From: Pusillimonas sp. TS35
Lineage (GTDB): Bacteria > Pseudomonadota > Gammaproteobacteria > Burkholderiales > Burkholderiaceae_B
Assembly: GCF_009857885.1 (NCBI RefSeq)
Contig: NZ_WWER01000001.1
Span: 558,001 to 622,000, forward strand
Reading direction: 5' to 3'
Length of the DNA: 64,000 nt
Part shown: in pieces, positions 58,923-64,000 of the stretch
How positions within the stretch are numbered: the stretch's first letter is position 1
Layout of the letters: every line of letters starts with the position of its first letter
The notes under the pieces: model-generated
Seen by the model: the letters and a program-made list of their open reading frames with translations, nothing else
What the model was told of the DNA's origin: nothing
Databases searched by the model: none
Made by a program: the position numbers and the translations under genes

Positions 58923-59909
58923 TCAAGCAGTGGCCAGGTCGTGTTTGCCGCGCGCGTAATGCTGGGCCATCACGGCGCACACCATCAACTGGATCTGGTG
59001 AAAAATCAGGACAGGCAGCAGGGCGGGGCCGACGGCCGCGCCCGTGAACAGCACCTGCGCCATCGGCACGCCGGTCGCCAGGCTTTTCTTGGAGCCGCAG
59101 AATACGATGGTGATTTCGTCCTGGGTATTGAAACCCAGCCTACGCGCCATTTTTGCCGTGCCATAGAGGGCGATTGCGAGCAAGACGCAACAGAAGAGAG
59201 TTAGTTCCAGGAGTGCCAGCGGCGGTACTTCGTTCCAGAGGCCGCCTATCACAGAGGCGCTGAAGGCGGTGTAGACCACCAGCAAAATGGAGCCCTGGTC
59301 CACATTCTTGAGCCAGCTGCGGTTGCGGTCGACCCAGTTGCCTATCCAGGGCCGCATCAGATGGCCGGCGACAAAGGGCAGCAGCAACTGGACGCTGATG
59401 TGCCAGATTGCGTCGAGCAGTGATGTGGCACCGCTTGCATCGATGTTTATCATCAGGTTCACGAGCAGCGGTGTCACGATGATGCCAATCAGGCTCGAGG
59501 CGGAAGCGCTGCAGACGGCCGCTGCAATGTTGCCCCGTGCGATGGACGTGAACGCAATCGCGGATTGCACCGTGCCGGGCAAGGCGCACAGATACAGCAC
59601 GCCAATGTACAGCGGCTCGCCCAGCACCGGCTGCAGCAGCGGACGCAACGCCAGACCGAGCAGCGGGAAGAAGATGAAGGTGCAGGCAAATACCAGCAGA
59701 TGCAGCCGCCAGTGTGTCGCCCCGGCGATGATTGCCTGGCGCGACAGCTTGGCGCCGTGCATGAAGAAAAGCAAGCCGATGGCAAGGCTGGTGAGCAGCT
59801 CGAAAAACGCTGCGCCACGGCCATGGGCTGGCAGGAAAGTGGCGGCCGCGACTACTGCGATCAGTATCAGTGTGAAATTGTCGAAAACGAGGCGAAGACG
59901 AGCAAGCAT
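58923..59909 (-). CDS. Bile acid:sodium symporter family transporter (YfeH-like)
   Basis: 328 residues with about nine to ten membrane helices. Conserved segments of the SBF-like/YfeH group are LLFFMHGAKLSRQAIIAG, LCALPGTVQSAIAFTSIARGN and CGSKKSLATGVPMAQVLF. These proteins belong to the bile acid/Na+ symporter superfamily, but bacterial substrates are varied and often unknown. The P-loop gene follows 19 bases downstream on the same strand. Confidence 0.9.
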   Translation of the reverse strand: MLARLRLVFDNFTLILIAVVAAATFLPAHGRGAAFFELLTSLAIGLLFFMHGAKLSRQAIIAGATHWRLHLLVFACTFIFFPLLGLALRPLLQPVLGEPLYIGVLYLCALPGTVQSAIAFTSIARGNIAAAVCSASASSLIGIIVTPLLVNLMINIDASGATSLLDAIWHISVQLLLPFVAGHLMRPWIGNWVDRNRSWLKNVDQGSILLVVYTAFSASVIGGLWNEVPPLALLELTLFCCVLLAIALYGTAKMARRLGFNTQDEITIVFCGSKKSLATGVPMAQVLFTGAAVGPALLPVLIFHQIQLMVCAVMAQHYARGKHDLATA

Positions 59910-60055
59910 GAGCCGGGCGGAAGGATGGGCGATGGAGCGAGAGAATGAACATGGGCATCGTCATGGACGATGCCCGTTGCTCGATTGTAGCCCCTTCGCC
60001 GTGCTGCTGTGCCGGCTTGCACGGAAAGCGCGCCGTGTCAGGGGTGAAGCCTGAT

Positions 60056-60089
60056 GGGAGGAGGCACCCGTCGGGAGGAGACACCTGAC
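60056..60089. repeat. Tandem imperfect 17-bp repeat
   Basis: GGGAGGAGGCACCCGTC (60056-60072) is followed immediately by GGGAGGAGACACCTGAC (60073-60089), 14 of 17 bases identical. CACCCGTC (60065-60072) also pairs with GACGGGTG (60087-60094). It sits in the 267-base spacer between the CoA-transferase and symporter genes, which otherwise holds nothing recognisable. Confidence 0.7.
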
Positions 60090-60176
60090 GGGTGGGCGCA
60101 CCACGATGCAGTGTTTCGCTGCGCGTACCATTGCGCAGGCTGGAGCTGCGTGCGGGTGTCATCACCCGTGTGCGGA

Positions 60177-60818
60177 TCAGGCGTGTTTGAGTGGCAGGCC
60201 GGTGAGGCGCTGCAGATCTTCGAACGTGGTGTCGCCGAAGAGATCGCCGACGGTGATCTCACCATTTTTGATGTTGAACACAGCCATGTCGGTGTACACA
60301 CGCGACACGCAGCCCACGCCCGTAAGTGGATAAGTGCAGCGTTCGACGAGTTTGCTGGTGCCATCGCGGGTGAGCAGTTCCATCATGACAAACACGTCTT
60401 TTGCGCCGATGGCCAGGTCCATGGCGCCGCCCACGGCGGGTATCGCGTCGGGTGCGCCCGTGTGCCAGTTGGCCAGATCGCCCGTGCGTGAAACCTGGAA
60501 TGCTCCCAGGACGCAGATGTCGAGATGGCCGCCGCGCATCATGGCGAAGGAATCGGCGTGGTGGAAGTAGGCACAGCCGGGCTGCTCGGTGACGGGCTGC
60601 TTGCCCGCGTTGATCAGGTCGTAGTCTTCCTGCCCGGGTGCGGGCGCCGGCCCCATGCCGAGCATGCCGTTTTCGGTGTGCAGGATCACTTCGCGATCAG
60701 CCGGCAGATGATTGGCTACCAGGGTGGGCAGGCCGATACCAAGGTTTACGTATGCACCCTCGGGAATGTCGCGCGCCACGCGGGCGGCCATTTGGTCGCG
60801 CGTAAGTTTGGCGGTCAT
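60177..60818 (-). CDS. 3-oxoacid CoA-transferase subunit B
   Basis: 213 residues. The start MTAKLTRDQMAARVARDIPEGAYVNLGIGLP and the catalytic Glu49 in HTENGMLGMGP are typical of the beta subunit of succinyl-CoA:3-ketoacid or 3-oxoadipate CoA-transferases (ScoB/PcaJ/AtoA group). It also has GGHLDICVLGAFQVSRTGDLANW. With subunit A it transfers CoA from succinyl-CoA to a 3-oxo acid for thiolytic cleavage. The specific substrate cannot be told from sequence alone. Its start overlaps the subunit A stop by four bases. Confidence 0.93.
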   Translation of the reverse strand: MTAKLTRDQMAARVARDIPEGAYVNLGIGLPTLVANHLPADREVILHTENGMLGMGPAPAPGQEDYDLINAGKQPVTEQPGCAYFHHADSFAMMRGGHLDICVLGAFQVSRTGDLANWHTGAPDAIPAVGGAMDLAIGAKDVFVMMELLTRDGTSKLVERCTYPLTGVGCVSRVYTDMAVFNIKNGEITVGDLFGDTTFEDLQRLTGLPLKHA

Positions 60819-61498
60819 GCTTGCTCCTTGTCTGCGGCGTCCAGCGCCACGACGCGCTTGACGAAGATACCGGGGGTGACGATGTTTTCGGGATTGAGTT
60901 CACCCAACTCGACGACTTCGCGCACCTGGGCTACGGCGATTTTGGCTGCGCTGGCCATGATGGGCCCAAAGTTGCGCGCGGTCTTGCGGAAGGTGAGGTT
61001 GCCCCAACGATCGCCTTGGTCCGCCTTGATCAGGGCGTAGTCCGCATACAAGGGGTACTCGAGCACGTATTGTCGGCCATTAATCTCGCGGATTTCTTTG
61101 CCCTCGGCCAGCGGTGTGCCGTAGCCGGTGGGCGTGAAGAACGCCCCGATACCGGCGCCAGCGGCGCGGATACGCTCGGCGAGGTTGCCCTGGGGCACCA
61201 GTTCGAGCTCGATCTTGCCGCTGCGGTATAGACCGTCGAAAATCTGCGAATCCGACTGTCGCGGAAAGGAGCAGATAATCTTGCGCACACGGCCCGCACC
61301 CAGCAGTGCGGCGAGGCCCGTGGTGCCATTTCCGGCGTTGTTGTTGATGATGGTAAGGTCTTTGGCACCCTGTTCGAGCAAGGCGTCGATCAATTGGATG
61401 GGCTGGCCCGCAGTGCCGAAGCCCCCGATCAAGACGGTGGCACCGTCAGGTACGTCGGCCAGCGCGTCGGCGGCCGAAGCGACGATTTTTGAGATCAT
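60815..61498 (-). CDS. 3-oxoacid CoA-transferase subunit A
   Basis: 227 residues starting MISKIVASAADALADVPDGA, with the CoA-binding GGFGTAGQP, NNNAGNGTTGLAAL, and FFTPTGYGTPLAEGKE. This matches the alpha subunit of ScoAB/PcaIJ/AtoDA enzymes. The start at 61498 is supported by the family N-terminus; the frame from 61567 adds 23 unrelated residues. It is the first gene of a two-gene operon divergent from yicC. Two related GTTCA-GGAC motifs upstream may be regulator sites. Confidence 0.92.
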   Translation of the reverse strand: MISKIVASAADALADVPDGATVLIGGFGTAGQPIQLIDALLEQGAKDLTIINNNAGNGTTGLAALLGAGRVRKIICSFPRQSDSQIFDGLYRSGKIELELVPQGNLAERIRAAGAGIGAFFTPTGYGTPLAEGKEIREINGRQYVLEYPLYADYALIKADQGDRWGNLTFRKTARNFGPIMASAAKIAVAQVREVVELGELNPENIVTPGIFVKRVVALDAADKEQA

Positions 61499-61584
61499 GG
61501 TTGCGCGCGTGTAGTTGCGAGGAAAGGAATGGCAGCCATGGTTCCATTTGCACGGGCGGGATGTCAACGACCCATAACTATAGT

Positions 61585-61604
61585 GTTCATTGTGCGGACA
61601 TTTT
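61585..61604. promoter_or_regulatory. Possible regulator site 1 upstream of the CoA-transferase operon
   Basis: GTTCATTGTGCGGACATTTT. The same pattern (GTTCA, six bases, GGAC, one base, TTTT) recurs 86 bases further from the operon at 61671. The GTTC...GGAC symmetry recalls operators of IclR-type regulators of aromatic catabolism genes; that assignment is inference. Confidence 0.35.
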
Positions 61605-61670
61605 TTACTGCATGATTCTGTATAGTGAATGAAGCTCTCGTGGGTGGGACGAGAGGGTTGAATAAAAATA

Positions 61671-61690
61671 GTTCACTAGTCGGACGTTTT
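61671..61690. promoter_or_regulatory. Possible regulator site 2 in the same spacer
   Basis: GTTCACTAGTCGGACGTTTT, 15 of 20 bases identical to the motif at 61585-61604. The 418-base divergent spacer (61499-61916) also has a CTCTCGT/ACGAGAG hairpin at 61635-61655 and no other gene. Confidence 0.35.
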
Positions 61691-61916
61691 GTTGGGCAGC
61701 GATATCATGCATATGCTCGGTCGATGGCTGGGGTTGTTATGGCGGCGCTTGCGTGTGCACGGCGTGCCGCCAGCAGGCACGCATGATGAGGCATGCATGC
61801 CTGCGGTGAATGGCAGAGTTGGCAGCGGGTCTACGGCTTGTCCAAGTACAATTCTGCGATTGAAACATCGCGTCGTACATACGCGGCGCCGCACGTCACC
61901 TCAGGAACCCAAGCCC

Positions 61917-62855
61917 ATGATACGCAGCATGACCGCCTTCGGCAGCGCCCGCGCAGAATCTACGCACGGCAGCGTCAATATTGAATTCCGCAGCGTGAAC
62001 AGCCGGTTTCTCGATATCAATTTCCGCATCCCCGAAGAGCTGCGCATGGCGGAAGGGATGGTGCGGGAGCAGCTTGGCCAGCAGGTGAAACGCGGCAAAG
62101 TGGATATCCGCGTCTCCTTTGCCCGCGCGGCGAGCGCCATTGAGGTCCAGCTCGACGAAGCACGCCTGGCCGATCAGGCCCGCAAGCTCGAGCTTGCCCG
62201 TCGCTACATCGCTGATGTTCCCGCTCCCACACTCTCCGAACTGGCTGCCGCTTCGCGCGGAACTGAGGTGGACAGCATGGATGGCGAAGCCTGGATGGCG
62301 ATGTGCCAGCAAGCCACGGCGCAGGCATTGGCGGATCTGCAGGCAACCCGCGAACGCGAGGGCGCACGCCTTGCGCAGATGATGCTCGAGTGCGCGGCTA
62401 CAGCGGGCGTTATCGTCGACGAGGTTGAACGCGACCTGCCGACGCTGTTGGCAGAGCATCAAGAGAAGATCGCCACACGGCTGCGCGATGCCTTGCTGGC
62501 GGCCAGCCCCGAAGGCTTCGCCCAGATCAGCGGCAATGAGCTTTCAGCCCGCATTGCCCAAGAGGCATCCTTGTTCGCCCTGCGCATCGACGTGGCCGAA
62601 GAGCTGTCGCGTCTGCGTTCCCATATTGCCGAACTGCGCCACCTGCTGGCCGCAGATGTGGCTGACGGTGAATCTGGGCGCGGCCGTAGAGGCGGCGGCA
62701 GTGCCGGCAAGCGGCTCGACTTTTTGTTCCAGGAAATGAATCGCGAGGCCAATACCCTGGGCTCCAAGGCCGGCGCCCTCAGCGTCACCCGCGCCGCTAT
62801 TGACCTGAAGCTGCAGATCGAGCAGATGCGCGAGCAGGCGCAAAATATCGAATAG
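61917..62855 (+). CDS. yicC: YicC family endoribonuclease
   Basis: 312 residues from MIRSMTAFGSARAES, the canonical YicC start. The N-terminal YicC domain (about 1-160; VNIEFRSVNSRFLDINFRIP) and the C-terminal DUF1732 domain (about 225-312; GKRLDFLFQEMNREANTLGSK) are complete. YicC proteins act as endoribonucleases; in E. coli YicC promotes decay of the small RNA RyhB. The frame from 61689 is an unsupported extension. A Gly/Arg-rich segment (GRGRRGGGSAG) lies between the two halves of the C-terminal part. Confidence 0.94.
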   Translation: MIRSMTAFGSARAESTHGSVNIEFRSVNSRFLDINFRIPEELRMAEGMVREQLGQQVKRGKVDIRVSFARAASAIEVQLDEARLADQARKLELARRYIADVPAPTLSELAAASRGTEVDSMDGEAWMAMCQQATAQALADLQATREREGARLAQMMLECAATAGVIVDEVERDLPTLLAEHQEKIATRLRDALLAASPEGFAQISGNELSARIAQEASLFALRIDVAEELSRLRSHIAELRHLLAADVADGESGRGRRGGGSAGKRLDFLFQEMNREANTLGSKAGALSVTRAAIDLKLQIEQMREQAQNIE

Positions 62856-62859
62856 GGCC

Positions 62860-62887
62860 GCTACCCGCTACCCGCTACCCGCTACGC
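62860..62887. repeat. Short tandem repeat (7-bp unit)
   Basis: Three exact copies of GCTACCC (62860-62880) and a fourth imperfect copy GCTACGC (62881-62887), starting four bases after the yicC stop codon. Such repeats can vary in number between strains. Confidence 0.85.
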
Positions 62888-62895
62888 GCCGGAGT

Positions 62896-62937
62896 GCGAC
62901 GCCACGTCTTATGCCTGTACTGGCGTGGTGCGTTTTT
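62896..62937 (+). terminator. Probable rho-independent terminator of yicC
   Basis: GCGACGCCACG (62896-62906) pairs with CGTGGTGCG (62924-62932) with one bulged A and one G-U pair, followed by five T (62933-62937). The loop is 17 bases. The stem is imperfect, but the T run and the position after yicC support it. Confidence 0.55.
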
Positions 62938-63186
62938 CGCCGCTAGCCTGCCTGATCGACGCCGAACCACTAAGCGGCACCATGGCTCGGCGCGAGTGCG
63001 CAGCTTTCGCGGCGTTGCCGGTGCAGGCCTTCCGCCGCGATGGCGGGGCGATGCAATTCGCATCACTGGTCAAGGCCAGGAGCATCCGGATGGAAGGAGC
63101 AGCGGCTGTTCCGTGCGAAAATGCCTTTCTGTCCGGGGTGGCCGGCGTCAGCCAGGCCGCCCTTATTGTTTTCCAGAGAGGTTGCA
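62938..63186. other. Gap between yicC terminator and rph
   Basis: 249 bases. Open frames cross it (for example from 62925), but none has a ribosome binding site or recognisable family. It should contain the rph promoter, although no clear elements were found. AGAGG lies just before the rph start. Confidence 0.45.
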
Positions 63187-63930
63187 GTGTCCGATTTCAT
63201 CACATCTTCGCGCCGGCCTTCGGGCCGCTCCGCCGCCGAGCTGCGGCCCATCACGCTTGAAACGGGCTACACCCGCTACGCCGAAGGCTCGGTGCTGATC
63301 CGTGCCGGCAATACGCATGTGTTGTGCAATGCCAGTGTGCTGGATAAGGTGCCGCCCTTTCTGAAGGGTAAGGGCCAGGGTTGGGTCACGGCCGAGTACG
63401 GCATGCTGCCGCGCTCTACGCACACGCGGTCTGATCGCGAGGCGGCACGCGGCAAGCAGAGCGGGCGCACGCAGGAAATCCAGCGCCTAATCGGGCGCAG
63501 CCTGCGCGCAGTGTTCAATCTGGGCGCGCTCGGCGAGCGCACACTGCATTTGGATTGCGATGTCATCCAGGCCGACGGCGGCACACGCTGCGCCAGCATT
63601 ACCGGCGCCTGGGTGGCGGCCGCGCTGGCCATGCGGCGGCTGGTGGCCGATGGGCAGTTGGCCGCCTCGCCGGTCCTCGATCACGTGGCGGCGGTGTCCG
63701 TCGGCCTGTACGAGGGGCAGCCAGTGCTGGATCTTGACTATATCGAAGACTCGGGCTGCGGCGCTGACATGAATATCGTCATGACGGGCGCAGGCCATTT
63801 CGTGGAGGTGCAGGGTACCGCCGAGGGGCAGACCTTCGGCCGCGAGCAGTTGGACAGCCTTCTGGACCTGGCCCAGAACGGCATCGCCGACTTGATTGGC
63901 ATACAGAAAAAGGCGCTCGAAAGCGCCTGA
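63187..63930 (+). CDS. rph: Ribonuclease PH
   Basis: 247 residues of the RNase PH family, starting with a GTG codon (63187) five bases after AGAGG; this yields [20 protein letters not shown]. Conserved parts include [74 protein letters not shown] and [19 protein letters not shown]. It is a phosphorolytic exoribonuclease that trims tRNA 3' ends as a hexamer. The GTG start is preferred; a longer frame from 63040 lacks conservation. The yicC-rph neighbourhood is common in proteobacteria. Confidence 0.95.
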   Translation: MSDFITSSRRPSGRSAAELRPITLETGYTRYAEGSVLIRAGNTHVLCNASVLDKVPPFLKGKGQGWVTAEYGMLPRSTHTRSDREAARGKQSGRTQEIQRLIGRSLRAVFNLGALGERTLHLDCDVIQADGGTRCASITGAWVAAALAMRRLVADGQLAASPVLDHVAAVSVGLYEGQPVLDLDYIEDSGCGADMNIVMTGAGHFVEVQGTAEGQTFGREQLDSLLDLAQNGIADLIGIQKKALESA

Positions 63931-64000
63931 TCGCGTGGCGCGGTATGCATTCCCGCGCCTATACAACCGCGAAGTTTACGCAGCCAGCCCAGGCGTCAGG
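63931..64000. other. Right end of the window after rph
   Basis: 70 bases with no assignable feature. An ATG at 63943 opens a frame to the edge but is too short to judge. Confidence 0.4.

Overview
The window is GC-rich chromosomal DNA from a betaproteobacterium of the order Burkholderiales, most likely family Alcaligenaceae (Bordetella/Achromobacter/Pusillimonas-like). The signs are the gene families and neighbourhoods: Bug-type tricarboxylate-transporter receptors, ubiK-comM beside glnK-amtB, an imuA-imuB-dnaE2 cassette and a Bps/Pga-type polysaccharide locus. No sequence search was possible, so the genus is an inference. Genes are densely packed, with many ATGA start/stop overlaps. There is no CRISPR array, prophage or intact insertion sequence; the only mobile trace is the 3' end of an IS200/IS605-type tnpB.

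Layout. 1-4.0 kb: nitrogen sensing (amtB fragment, glnK behind a perfect sigma-54 promoter), two small lipoproteins, ubiK and comM. 4.1-9.1 kb: translation block rpmI-rplT-pheS-pheT-ihfA-merR, without thrS-infC upstream. 9.2-12.1 kb: a DUF455 ferritin-like protein, then an ECF sigma factor with an unusually long anti-sigma factor. 12.2-16.4 kb: an AtuA-like/Bug operon divergent from a LysR regulator. 16.5-24.9 kb: an ATM1-type ABC exporter and a complete SUF Fe-S cluster operon (Rrf2 regulator, sufBCDSUT).

24.9-35.7 kb is a biofilm-matrix island with every gene on the minus strand: pgaABCD (poly-N-acetylglucosamine), csgEFG (curli export), one curlin subunit gene, a CsgH-like protein and a LuxR-type regulator with a degenerate receiver domain. 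Two tandem tRNA-Pro(GGG) genes and their own promoter and terminator follow. 36.4-41.4 kb is a biotin locus: bioA divergent from bioF and from a 732-residue protein that joins a carboxylesterase, BioC and BioD in one chain. 41.5-46 kb: Ktr-type potassium uptake, an Old Yellow Enzyme, a lipoprotein and YqeY. 46-51.4 kb: the SOS mutasome imuA-imuB-dnaE2 behind a canonical LexA box.

51.8-64 kb holds housekeeping and poorly characterised genes: an esterase, an NRDE/TANGO2 protein, a PBP7-like endopeptidase with a second LexA-like box upstream, a ferritin-like diiron protein, an AI-2E family permease, the tnpB remnant, a P-loop kinase-like protein, a bile-acid-symporter-like carrier, a 3-oxoacid CoA-transferase pair, yicC and rph.

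The most noteworthy items are the esterase-BioC-BioD fusion, the combined PNAG/curli island with its atypical regulator, leaderless CsgH and single curlin, the 260-residue low-complexity linker of the anti-sigma factor, and the LexA-like box near pbpG.
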